From NCBI RefSeq assembly GCF_015594925.2, contig NZ_CP087591.1, positions 310,001-374,000 on the forward strand: DNA of 64,000 bases, read 5' to 3'. A program made the position numbers and the translations under genes. A model generated the notes under the pieces. It was not told the origin of the DNA, did no database searches, and was given only the letters and a program-made list of their open reading frames with translations. Shown one piece after another: positions 50,752 to 59,141 of the stretch (position 1 is its first letter; each line of letters starts with the position of its first letter). The stretch comes from Vibrio sp. VB16. GTDB lineage: Bacteria; Pseudomonadota; Gammaproteobacteria; Enterobacterales; Vibrionaceae.

Positions 50752-52288
50752 TGGTCATGTCCTCTGTTGAGTGTGGGGATTCATCATACGGTTCAGGCGC
50801 AGCGGCGATCTGGTTGATGAGGCTTGGCATGTGGATCTCATGAATAAGATGTTCACCAACCATATTGTTGTGGTTAAATACAATTATTCGGTCCGCGATT
50901 TCTAGTGCTTCTTCGACATCGGTACATACAGCAATTGTGGTTCGGTCTTTCGCAGTAGAGCGCAAGAGTTGGCCGATTTGGCGTCGAGAAGAAATGTCGA
51001 CCCCTTGAAAAGGTTCATTCAGTAAAAGTACTTTGCAGTCATTCAACATCCATCGAGCGACCATTGCCTTCTGTTGGTTTCCGCCTGACAGCGTCAATAT
51101 CAACTCTTCTTGATCAGTGTATTTTACTTTGGTCGTTTCTATCGCTTTACTTACCTGTTGCTTTTCAGCTTTTCGGCTTATAAAACCGAATTTGGAGAAC
51201 GATTTTAGAAATGGCAAACTCACATTCTGTTCGATAGAAAAATCAGGAACGAGCGCGTTGTTCCCCCTATCCTCTTGCACCATGTAAACCCCATTATCAA
51301 TAGCATGATGTGGACTGACAGGTGACCATGGTTTCTCTTCTAACTTCAGTTGGCCGCTGACAAACGAATTCATTCCGAAAACACCTTCAACGACAGATGC
51401 ACAGCCAGAAGAAAGCAACCCTGTCAGTACGACAATTTCACCTGTTTTAAAATGCAGGTTAAAAGGAAGCGATTTTGCGTCGAGCTGAACCCCTTCAAGG
51501 CCGAGCATCACTTTGTCACCTGCTACGTAGGAATGGCGTACCTTTCCAACGGCATGACCAAGCATAGAATCCACAGCACCGTCATAATCAAGTGGTGGTT
51601 CAAACCAACCAACAATTTTTCCTTCCCGCAAGGCGGCAATTTGGTCGGCAAGCAATCGGATATCAGACATTCTATGTGAGATATACACAATCGCGACGCC
51701 TTGCTCTCGCATTGTTTTGACCGCTTCAAATAGTTTGACGGCCTCTGTCTCTGACAGACTCGATGTTGGCTCATCCAAGATCAGTAATTTGGGTTTATCG
51801 GAAATAGCTCGCGCAATCGCAACAAGCTGTCGGTCTGCCTGAGATAACTCTGAAACCTGCGTATCGAGAGCAACATCTAACCCGATCTTCTCTGCTAATG
51901 GTTTAGCCTGTTTATGAAGCTCTTTTTTAGAGATGAATGTTGAAAATCGTCCGTCGCAAAGTTTGTCTAAAAGTAAGTTTTCCGCTATAGAAAGATCTTG
52001 AACAACACCGTCATTGATAATTTGATGGACCGTAATAATGCCAGCATCTCTCGCACTTTGAGGGTTACTGATATCAACGGTTTCACCATTAATGATTACC
52101 GTCCCTTCGTCCGCGTGATAAACGCCACTTAAGATCTTAACCAACGTAGACTTTCCGGCACCGTTCGCGCCCAACAACGCCAGTATTTTTCCACCGTCTA
52201 TATTAAAGCTCACATCATGTAAGACGGTATTACTACCAAACTTCTTTTTAATCGCTCTAATTTCAATTGCATTGACTACATTTGACAT
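50735..52288 (-). CDS. Ribose-type ABC importer ATPase (RbsA-like, tandem domains)
   Basis: The 517-residue protein has two fused ATP-binding domains. The first has Walker A LLGANGAGKSTLVKIL, signature ELSQADRQLVAIARAI and Walker B KLLILDEPTSSLS. The second has a degenerate Walker A (LLSSGCASVVEGV), as usual in sugar importers, with TLSGGNQQKAMVARWM and LLLNEPFQGVDISSRRQ. Together they energise the permease at 49768. The ATG at 52288 follows GGAGTG; the frame runs to 52300 without a site. The C-terminal tail after 485 is unusually acidic. Confidence 0.9.
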   Translation of the reverse strand: MSNVVNAIEIRAIKKKFGSNTVLHDVSFNIDGGKILALLGANGAGKSTLVKILSGVYHADEGTVIINGETVDISNPQSARDAGIITVHQIINDGVVQDLSIAENLLLDKLCDGRFSTFISKKELHKQAKPLAEKIGLDVALDTQVSELSQADRQLVAIARAISDKPKLLILDEPTSSLSETEAVKLFEAVKTMREQGVAIVYISHRMSDIRLLADQIAALREGKIVGWFEPPLDYDGAVDSMLGHAVGKVRHSYVAGDKVMLGLEGVQLDAKSLPFNLHFKTGEIVVLTGLLSSGCASVVEGVFGMNSFVSGQLKLEEKPWSPVSPHHAIDNGVYMVQEDRGNNALVPDFSIEQNVSLPFLKSFSKFGFISRKAEKQQVSKAIETTKVKYTDQEELILTLSGGNQQKAMVARWMLNDCKVLLLNEPFQGVDISSRRQIGQLLRSTAKDRTTIAVCTDVEEALEIADRIIVFNHNNMVGEHLIHEIHMPSLINQIAAAPEPYDESPHSTEDMTNERYA

Positions 52289-52376
52289 GGAGCACTCCAT
52301 TTATCCGTGAATGGATTTAACAAAAGTAATCCTAACGCATCAATTGTAAAGTAAACTGTGACAAGACTAGCAGTTT

Positions 52377-52418
52377 AAAAAATGACCAATAAATAGAGCG
52401 TTAATTAGTCATTTTTTT
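52377..52418 (-). terminator. Intrinsic terminator after the mutarotase gene
   Basis: AAAAAATGACCAAT (52377-52390) pairs with ATTAGTCATTTTTT (52404-52417) with one mismatch. Read leftward the stem ends in a run of six T. It starts 5 bp after the mutarotase stop, so it separates that gene from the importer genes or attenuates them. Confidence 0.85.
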
Positions 52419-52422
52419 GAAC

Positions 52423-52854
52423 CTAGTCAAATATTACGCCTTTTTGTAAAATGACACAGGCATAGGGCCGTAGATCACTGGTGGATATAATCAACTGGCA
52501 TTCCCTGCTTTTTTTATAAAATTCGTTTCGTTCAAGAAAAAGATTATTATGTTCTGACTCTTCAGACTGTTCGACTGTTTTTATAAAATCTTGAGCTGCA
52601 TCAGTAGGTTGATCACTATTATCTTGCGCCATGATACGAACAGGAGTGGGAGTAAAAGCATCGAGTGGAAAATGTTTCAAGATGGCTTCTAACATCTGTG
52701 AACAATCGTTCCCCAGCATTGGAATGTGTTTAAACTGACTATTCGATGTCGCAGGGAAATTGGCATCAACAATCGCTAACGTATCCCCGTGACCCATCGA
52801 TTGTAAGCTATAGAGTAGATCTGCACTAAAAAGTGGATGAATATGTTTAAGCAT
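52423..52854 (-). CDS. RbsD/FucU-family sugar mutarotase
   Basis: The 143-residue protein interconverts sugar anomers. LKHIHPLFSADLLYSLQSMGHGDTLAIVDANFPA holds the catalytic histidine region (SMGHGD) and the aspartate (DANFPA) typical of the family. The length and the C-terminal CVILQKGVIFD fit FucU more than RbsD. It heads the leftward sugar unit and is divergent from the SorC-type regulator. In this context the substrate is probably 5-methylthioribose or 5-deoxyribose, which is inference. Confidence 0.9.
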   Translation of the reverse strand: MLKHIHPLFSADLLYSLQSMGHGDTLAIVDANFPATSNSQFKHIPMLGNDCSQMLEAILKHFPLDAFTPTPVRIMAQDNSDQPTDAAQDFIKTVEQSEESEHNNLFLERNEFYKKSRECQLIISTSDLRPYACVILQKGVIFD

Positions 52855-53001
52855 TTTCTTTACCTTTGTATTTACAGTAATTCAAATGTATATTAGAGTC
52901 GTCATTACATCAAGTGGTTAACTTGTTTCTAAAATGATAAATTACTCACTGATAAAAGTCCGGTCACGTATCGATGTCTAAAATGAGAAGAGGTATAGCT
53001 G

Positions 53002-53994
53002 ATGACAAGTTCAGAATTAAACAATATCAGCGCATTTAATAGTGATCCCGTTCTCCATGCGACGTGGCTTTATTATCAAGAAGGGCTAAGTCAAACCGAC
53101 GTTGCCAAGCTGATGGGTGTTTCACGTGTCACGGTTGTCAAATACTTACAGACAGCGCGTGAAAAAGGGTTGGTGCAGTTTGATCTCGACTTAAAGGCAT
53201 TTTCTTCCATAGAGCACGCCTTGAAAATCAAAGAAAAATTCCAGTTAAACAGCGTAGTTATCGTGCCAGATGGTGAACAGGCGACACAACGTGAAGACTC
53301 CAAATTAATGCGTGAACGGTTGGCTAAAGCGGGCGGTATGTATCTAAACCAGACTATTGAAGATAACGACATTCTCGGAATAGCATGGGGAAGAACAATA
53401 CATCAAATGGGAAATGTGATGACACCTAGGCAGTGTAAGAATGTCACGGTGTTGCAAATGTTAGGTTCTATGCCCTCTCAACCCGATTTTACTACGATTG
53501 AATCGTCTTCTCAGATTGCCAACAAACTTTCAGGAAAAGTCATCAGCTTGCACGTTCCTGCGGTTGTCTCCAGTTCCCGTTTGGCCGTAGAACTGCAAGC
53601 CGAACCAATTATTCGCTCCAACTTTGAAGCCTTAACGAAATGCAATAAAGCACTATTTGTAGTCGGTAACGTTTCGGAAGAAAATCCGTTAATTCGAGTG
53701 GGTGTTATCTCTAAAAAAGAGATGCAAACATACCGTGAAATGGGCGCAGTCGGTGTTATCTGTGGTCGTTTTTACGATAGATACGGACAACCTGTTGTTG
53801 CCGAGGTTGACCTAAGAGTTTTAGGTATAAATCTGGCGCAGTTGCGACAAATTCATAGCCGAATTTTTGTTGCAGGTGGTCAACGTAATTATGCGGCAAC
53901 GCTAGGCGCTATTTTAGGTGGTTACGTGTCCGACTTGATGATTGACGAAGGGACAGCAGAATACTTATTAGCCTGCGATACTTCAATGGAATAG
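53002..53994 (+). CDS. SorC/DeoR-type sugar-sensing transcriptional regulator
   Basis: The 330-residue protein has an N-terminal helix-turn-helix (GLSQTDVAKLMGVSRVTVVKYL) and a C-terminal SorC-type sugar-phosphate-binding domain with GIAWGRTIHQM and the closing IFVAGGQRNYAATLGAILGGYVSDLMIDE. LsrR is a well-known relative. It is divergent from the mutarotase and importer operon, so it should repress it until a phosphorylated pentose, perhaps methylthioribulose phosphate, binds. The 147-bp gap has TGATAAA twice at 52934-52957 and a repeated TCTAAAATGA at about 52928 and 52976. Confidence 0.9.
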   Translation: MTSSELNNISAFNSDPVLHATWLYYQEGLSQTDVAKLMGVSRVTVVKYLQTAREKGLVQFDLDLKAFSSIEHALKIKEKFQLNSVVIVPDGEQATQREDSKLMRERLAKAGGMYLNQTIEDNDILGIAWGRTIHQMGNVMTPRQCKNVTVLQMLGSMPSQPDFTTIESSSQIANKLSGKVISLHVPAVVSSSRLAVELQAEPIIRSNFEALTKCNKALFVVGNVSEENPLIRVGVISKKEMQTYREMGAVGVICGRFYDRYGQPVVAEVDLRVLGINLAQLRQIHSRIFVAGGQRNYAATLGAILGGYVSDLMIDEGTAEYLLACDTSME

Positions 53995-54354
53995 ATCATA
54001 TGTAGACATGGTTCCAATTTCTAATATTGAAAGATAAAGCCCATCCCAAAGTTTCATCTATTTCGGAGGACTCTGAAAGCCCCTACCCAATCTAACACTG
54101 CACAATTGCCGCCAAGTCATTGAACACTGACCAGTGTAATACAACCAGACAGAGCCTATTTGTATCACTCTAGCTATCTCGCCTTTCGTTCTTACTGCTT
54201 TCAATTCACTATGACTTATCTACCAAAAAAGTTTATTTTTATCCCCAATGAAACAGTGAGATCATAGTTATTGACACTATTATCGGATAAATATTGACTA
54301 AGGTTGAAATAAATCCCATTTTAATTAAATATGTCAGTTCTATTGGCTTGGTGA
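53995..54354. other. Intergenic stretch, no gene seen
   Basis: I see no coding frame or RNA signature here. A short dyad ACACTG-AC-CAGTGT (54124-54137) is present, and the right end is AT-rich enough to hold a promoter for the PAS-GGDEF gene (TTGACA near 54271). Confidence 0.5.
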
Positions 54355-55287
54355 ATGATTATGAGAGAATTATCAGAAGTTGGATCTTTTTTGGAGTTCC
54401 TTGGTGATGCTATTCTAATCGCCAATGATGCCTCTGAAATTGTCTATGCGAATGCAGCCTGCTCTGCACTATTTGGATACTCTCAATCAGAATTAACGTC
54501 TATGCGCATTGATGACCTAATACCTGCGTCCTCTGCAGAAAATCATAGGCACAAAGTTAAGCAGTTCATTCATAAAAAATCACCTGCTAAAACGATGCGT
54601 TCTAGAGCTCTCTTGCCCTGTATCAACTTTAAAGGAAAACAGTTTCACGCCAAGATCTCAATTGCCTATATTGAGATCAATAATGAGCTACACGGCATCG
54701 CGACGATACAAGATTATTCCGATGTTGAAAGTGAAATTAACGAATTAAAGAATAGTGCAAATACTGATGCTATCACGGGTTTAGCCAACAAAAGGTCTCT
54801 ACAGCACTTGTTGGAAAATAACTATTTTTCCAAATGGTCATCGAATTCTATCGGCGTTGTCTACTTTGATTTAGACAAATTCAAAACGATAAATGATACC
54901 TTAGGTCATCATATTGGCGACATATTACTGGGTAAATTAGGTTCAAGATTAAATAGTATGTTGCGAGCCGATGATTATGTATTTAGGGTCGGAGGTGATG
55001 AGTTTTTAATACTATTTAAGATCACCAATGGCTATGAACACCTCTATGAAATAGAAGCCATTAGTGCAAAAATACACAACGTAATATCACAACCTGTCAC
55101 TATTGATAACGCCAACAAAAGTGTTTCAGTTAAAGCAAGTATAGGTATTGGTGTATATCCGCAAGATAATAAAGACCTATCATCACTTATCTCTTTAGCT
55201 GACAAAGCGATGTATTTAGCAAAATCCACTGGCGCCAAATTTTACTTAGTAAAAGAGTTAGATAGCGCAATAATGAGGCCTCAATAA
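54355..55287 (+). CDS. PAS-GGDEF diguanylate cyclase
   Basis: The 310-residue protein has an N-terminal PAS domain (about 1-125, LGDAILIANDASEIVYANAACSALFGYSQSEL as the typical first part) and a GGDEF domain (about 135-305). The active motif is RVGGDEFLILF, with DAITGLANKRSLQ at the domain start and YFDLDKFKTINDTLGHHIGD before it. It should make cyclic di-GMP in the cytoplasm; no membrane segment is seen. An inhibitory RxxD site is not obvious. The sensed signal is unknown. The ATG at 54361 is equally possible as start. Confidence 0.92.
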   Translation: MIMRELSEVGSFLEFLGDAILIANDASEIVYANAACSALFGYSQSELTSMRIDDLIPASSAENHRHKVKQFIHKKSPAKTMRSRALLPCINFKGKQFHAKISIAYIEINNELHGIATIQDYSDVESEINELKNSANTDAITGLANKRSLQHLLENNYFSKWSSNSIGVVYFDLDKFKTINDTLGHHIGDILLGKLGSRLNSMLRADDYVFRVGGDEFLILFKITNGYEHLYEIEAISAKIHNVISQPVTIDNANKSVSVKASIGIGVYPQDNKDLSSLISLADKAMYLAKSTGAKFYLVKELDSAIMRPQ

Positions 55288-55347
55288 ATAGCACCACCAC
55301 TCCCTTTCTCACCGTTTAAATCAACAATACCACTCTTTGGCTGTTAT

Positions 55348-55908
55348 TTAATTGTTGAGCGAATTTTTATCCATTGCCTCAATACTACGACCTGAATGGT
55401 TCAGAATCTTCGTAACTCCTTTTTGTAAAATCAAATTATTTGGATAAGTAATAATATTGCCATCATCATGACGTATAATCACGTGAAACATAGTAATATC
55501 TATGAGTTCTCCACTAACATCTGCATCTTTTTCAGCCACTTTAATCGTGTCTCCTATACGGTAAGGAAATACGAAAAAAATGAGTATGCTCGCGGTTAGA
55601 TTGCTCAAGATGGACCATTGAGCAAAGAGTGCGACACCCAATACTGCGAAAACGGAAGACAAGAAAAGAGAAATATCCCCAAAGCCGATGCCTAAAAAAA
55701 TCGTAAAAATCGCGCCAAATAGACCAAATGAAGCAACATTAAATGATTTGATAACAAACTGTTTTCTTTGTAGAGAGACTTGTTTGTTGTCTGCTAGTTT
55801 CTCTAGCCACTGGTGGACAACCTTTCTTGCAACCCGAAAGCTGATTAAAAGTAATGTTCCAATGACAACCTGTTGCAATAAATAACTATTTTGAATGTAA
55901 TCAATCAT
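55348..55908 (-). CDS. Small MscS-family mechanosensitive channel
   Basis: The 186-residue protein has three membrane segments (about 10-27, 55-75, 80-105) and the MscS beta domain: the pore-lining stretch is followed by VFPYRIGDTIKVAEKDADVSGELIDITMFHVII and the typical NNLILQKGVTKILN. It is much shorter than MscS (286), lacking most of the C-terminal cage, like the short MscS-like channels found in marine bacteria. It probably gates on membrane tension. It is convergent with the GGDEF gene. Confidence 0.88.
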   Translation of the reverse strand: MIDYIQNSYLLQQVVIGTLLLISFRVARKVVHQWLEKLADNKQVSLQRKQFVIKSFNVASFGLFGAIFTIFLGIGFGDISLFLSSVFAVLGVALFAQWSILSNLTASILIFFVFPYRIGDTIKVAEKDADVSGELIDITMFHVIIRHDDGNIITYPNNLILQKGVTKILNHSGRSIEAMDKNSLNN

Positions 55909-55992
55909 TAAACTACCTAGAATTAACGCTTTGAGTGTTTATAAGCATAGCGAAGTATTGGTTTCTCGTCATGTATTAGCAGAACGCTATCT

Positions 55993-56274
55993 TCATGAAG
56001 GTATGTCGAATCTAGATAATGCTTTGTATTTAACCCACACTTTCTCAAGGCAAGAACGAGCTAATTTGGGGTTCCTAGTCATTTGTACGAAATGTTCTTC
56101 TTCTAAGTTTTCAGGAATGAGGTGCCCGACCTCTAGAGCGTACATTGTTTTTCCCCAATATGTCAGCAACTCTTCTTCCGCATAAGAAAACGAACCTGAT
56201 TCTGCAAATCCATCAGGAAATATATCTTCATCTTCGAAGCATTTTTCTCCCATTCGTAACTTTATATGTTCCAT
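55993..56274 (-). CDS. DUF413 / MaoP (YifE)-like protein
   Basis: The 93-residue protein aligns by eye with the DUF413 family: FPDGFAESGSFSYAEEELLTYWGKTMYALEVG corresponds to the conserved PRGFSRxGDFTxxEAxLLExxG part, and the closing W-x-K-Y (VWVKYKAL) matches. E. coli MaoP organises the Ori macrodomain, but many relatives are uncharacterised. It stands alone between the channel gene and an AT-rich gap. Confidence 0.78.
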   Translation of the reverse strand: MEHIKLRMGEKCFEDEDIFPDGFAESGSFSYAEEELLTYWGKTMYALEVGHLIPENLEEEHFVQMTRNPKLARSCLEKVWVKYKALSRFDIPS

Positions 56275-56546
56275 GGCTCTATTTTTGGGTTAGTGATTAA
56301 ACAGATAAGTAATAGCAGCATTTCAAATATAAATATAACAAATATTTTAAGTCGATTTAATAAAATAAATTAATTAGTCCAACATTGTTTATTGACAAAA
56401 AATAATTATCTTTTTAATAAAAATAATTATTTAAAGTTTTTATTGGCGCGTATCGACTTAAGGAATAGTATTAAAAATCATAATTGGCTCATTCTCAAAT
56501 TATGAGAATATCCCTTAAACAACCAATCAACTTACCATCGAGTAAT
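56275..56546. promoter_or_regulatory. AT-rich region upstream of the IclR-type gene
   Basis: The stretch is very AT-rich and contains a perfect inverted repeat AAATAATTA (56400-56408) and TAATTATTT (56424-56432). It should hold promoters for the flanking divergent genes. A reading frame in its last part is an N-terminal extension of the IclR frame from a TTG at 56484 and an ATG at 56502. Confidence 0.45.
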
Positions 56547-57260
56547 ATGAGTAATACGAACGAAAAGATATTTCTTATCCTAGACCAAATAGCTTCCTAT
56601 GACAAAGCGGTCAGCATAAGAAGACTTAGCGAGGACTTAAATATGCCTTTAAGTAGTTTGTATCGCTATATAACCCTGTTAAAAGACTGGCGCCAAATTG
56701 AAGAGAACCTTTACACAAAAGAGATTTACATTGGCTCGATGTCCTTAGCTTTGGCTAGAAGTCATGAAAAAGCAAAATTGGAAGATCGAGAGTATGAAAT
56801 TGCTTTAGAACGATTGAGTGTCGTTACTGGTGAAACTTGTATGTTTATGGTGCCGGCGGGATACCACGCTTTATGTACCGTGTGTAAAGAAAGTAAAGAG
56901 ACGCTTAGATGCACATTTGAAGTAGGACAAAGACAACCGTTAATAAAAGGGGCCTCGTCAAAAGTTTTACTCGCAAACTTGCCTAAAGAACGACAAGAAA
57001 AAGTGGCTAAATATTATGAACTAGATACTTACGATCCCCATTGGAAACGATCTATCAAAAAAACTAAATATGATGGATTTTCAATAAGTAAGGCTGAATA
57101 CAATGCGGGTGTTATTGGCATTAGTGTTCCAATTATCCGTAAAAAAACGTTAGTTGGCGCTATTACTGTTATGGCGCCGAATGAACGAGCAAGAACAGGT
57201 TTTGAACGAGTTATTCAAGACCTACTGAATGAAGCATCAATACTAAATGGGAGTAGATAA
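56547..57260 (+). CDS. IclR-family transcriptional regulator
   Basis: The protein (237 residues from the ATG at 56547) has a winged helix (EKIFLILDQIASYDKAVSIR, then PLSSLYRYITLLKDW) and an IclR effector domain with GASSKVLLANLP and NAGVIGISVPIIRKKTLVGAITV. Two in-frame earlier starts (TTG 56484, ATG 56502) are possible. I choose 56547 because the domain begins right there. The stop overlaps the next start by one base (TAATG), so it is co-translated with the degenerate ureohydrolase. The effector is not known. Confidence 0.87.
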   Translation: MSNTNEKIFLILDQIASYDKAVSIRRLSEDLNMPLSSLYRYITLLKDWRQIEENLYTKEIYIGSMSLALARSHEKAKLEDREYEIALERLSVVTGETCMFMVPAGYHALCTVCKESKETLRCTFEVGQRQPLIKGASSKVLLANLPKERQEKVAKYYELDTYDPHWKRSIKKTKYDGFSISKAEYNAGVIGISVPIIRKKTLVGAITVMAPNERARTGFERVIQDLLNEASILNGSR

Positions 57261-58084
57261 TGTTTAAAAATATGGTTGAGCGCTTTATTAAAAGAAGGTC
57301 TCACATCCGTAACAGACAAATCGTACTTGTTGGTACTTGCTTTAAGTCTTCCGAAGAAGAAAACTTGTTATTTGAGGAAGCAGAAGAAGCCATTGAACAC
57401 ACCTACCATTGGTACGCTAAAACCGGTTTACCTTGCACGCTTCCGGTAAAAAATGGCGGATACTTTCCTATCACAAATTCAAACATCATCGAAAGCATGG
57501 CGTTTACTCAGTATATATATGGCTTACTTGAACAAGAGATCTTACCCGTTATTTTTTCAAATAGTTGTGAAAGTTTCATTGAATGCCTAGCCGATTATGA
57601 TACTAGCGATATTGGTGTCATCAACATCAACCACAGAGTGGACTTAGTCAATCGACTAAACTTTATCCCGATGCAAGGATATGCCTCCATTCTCACTCAA
57701 AAGTCTGATATTAATATGTTGAGTATTGGTGTATTTGAAGACTTTCATACAATACCAGAGCTAAATTTGGCGAAAAGTATGGGGGTTGAATGGCTCAACA
57801 GCACTGCTTTTTATTCAACGTCGCCATCTATATACGAAGAACTCGATATTTTTCTCTTTGACCATAATGCTATTACTTTAAACATAGATTTAAAAACGAT
57901 TGTTCGAGGAATGACTATAAAGCCACCTTACGCAATTGATTTAGATTTGTTGCTGTCAATTGTCAGCCGATGTATCCATTCAAACAAGACCGTACTGATA
58001 CAGCTGACGGGAGACAACGACGCACTAATTTTTGCGAAAGAAGTACAATCTGTATTAAATATCATAAGAAAAAACGGAACATAA
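57260..58084 (+). CDS. Degenerate ureohydrolase-fold protein (HutG-like, probably inactive)
   Basis: The 274-residue protein resembles formimidoylglutamase/arginase in layout but lacks the metal ligands. The GGGHE loop appears as SNSCESF, and the N-F-D-A-H-F-D-L motif as VININHRVDL. The later T-I-D-M-D-V motif appears as LNIDLKTI, followed by a region matching the PGVSAP block (TIKPPYAIDLDLLLSIV). Three of the usual manganese ligands are thus replaced (His by Cys, Asp by Asn, His by Arg) and another Asp by Lys. It is translationally coupled to an IclR regulator. It may be a ligand-sensing or partner protein. The alignment is by eye and needs a profile search. Confidence 0.6.
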   Translation: MFKNMVERFIKRRSHIRNRQIVLVGTCFKSSEEENLLFEEAEEAIEHTYHWYAKTGLPCTLPVKNGGYFPITNSNIIESMAFTQYIYGLLEQEILPVIFSNSCESFIECLADYDTSDIGVININHRVDLVNRLNFIPMQGYASILTQKSDINMLSIGVFEDFHTIPELNLAKSMGVEWLNSTAFYSTSPSIYEELDIFLFDHNAITLNIDLKTIVRGMTIKPPYAIDLDLLLSIVSRCIHSNKTVLIQLTGDNDALIFAKEVQSVLNIIRKNGT

Positions 58085-58235
58085 ATTCTATCTTGCATAA
58101 GAAATATGGGTATGAACAATAGCAATATAACCATAGAAATTCTTTGTCGAAAAGATAGATATTATTTGCTTTCAATTGTTCCTTTTTGGCCTTATTTTCG
58201 CGCCATATTAAATCCCAAATAGTTGGAAAATTAAC

Positions 58236-59141
58236 ATGCGTATTGCCATCTTATCTCGCAATGAATCTTTATATTCTACTCGCCGTTTAAAGGAAGCGGG
58301 CGAAGCTAGAGGCCACCAAGTCGATATCATTGATACATTACATTGCTATATGGATATTACCAGTAGCAATCCTAGAGTTCGTTATCACGGCGAAAGTTTA
58401 CCGCCTTATGATGCAGTGATTCCGCGCATTGGCGCATCCATCACTTTTTACGGTACCGCTGTCGTCAGGCAGTTTGAGGTGATGGGCACTTTTTGTATCA
58501 ACGAATCTGTGGCGATAAGCCGCTCTCGTGACAAATTGAGATCGCTACAACTGCTATCACGTAAGGGTATTGGACTTCCAAAAACAGGTTTTGCTAGCAA
58601 ACCAGACAAGATCCAAGACCTTATTAAGAATGTCGGTGGAGCGCCGGTTGTTATCAAGCTACTCGAAGGGACTCAAGGTATTGGCGTTGTTTTAGCTGAG
58701 ACAAATAAAGCCGCTGAGAGTGTTATTGAAGCATTTATGGGACTAAAAGCGAATATTCTCGTTCAAGAATTCATTGAAGAAGCCGGCGGTGCCGATATTC
58801 GTTGTTTTGTAGTTGGTAATCGAGTGATTGCTGCGATGAAGCGTCAAGCAGGTGAAGGCGAATTCCGTTCCAATCTGCACCGCGGTGGCTCAGCTCAGTT
58901 AGTACGCCTAACAAAAGAAGAACGTCTTACAGCGGTTAACGCAGCGAAAGCCATGGGCCTCAACCTCTGTGGCGTTGATATTCTGCAGTCAAACAATGGC
59001 CCAGTCGTCATGGAAGTCAATTCATCTCCCGGTCTAGAAGGAATAGAAACCGCAACAGGAAAAGATGTTGCAGGAATGATTTTTGATTTTATTGAAAAAA
59101 CAGCGAAACCAAATGCAAATAAAACTCGAGGAAAAGGGTGA
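58236..59141 (+). CDS. rimK: RimK-type alpha-L-glutamate ligase
   Basis: The 301-residue ATP-grasp ligase adds glutamate residues to the C-terminus of ribosomal protein S6 in E. coli, and can make poly-glutamate. Family blocks are MRIAILSRNESLYSTRRL, VIPRIGASITFYGTAVVRQFE, VVIKLLEGTQGIGVVLAE and VMEVNSSPGLEGIE with the metal ligands. Length matches RimK (300). The downstream gene overlaps its stop by one base. The neighbours encode a deacylase-like peptidase and a RimB-type protease, so modification and its reversal may be encoded together. Confidence 0.94.
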   Translation: MRIAILSRNESLYSTRRLKEAGEARGHQVDIIDTLHCYMDITSSNPRVRYHGESLPPYDAVIPRIGASITFYGTAVVRQFEVMGTFCINESVAISRSRDKLRSLQLLSRKGIGLPKTGFASKPDKIQDLIKNVGGAPVVIKLLEGTQGIGVVLAETNKAAESVIEAFMGLKANILVQEFIEEAGGADIRCFVVGNRVIAAMKRQAGEGEFRSNLHRGGSAQLVRLTKEERLTAVNAAKAMGLNLCGVDILQSNNGPVVMEVNSSPGLEGIETATGKDVAGMIFDFIEKTAKPNANKTRGKG

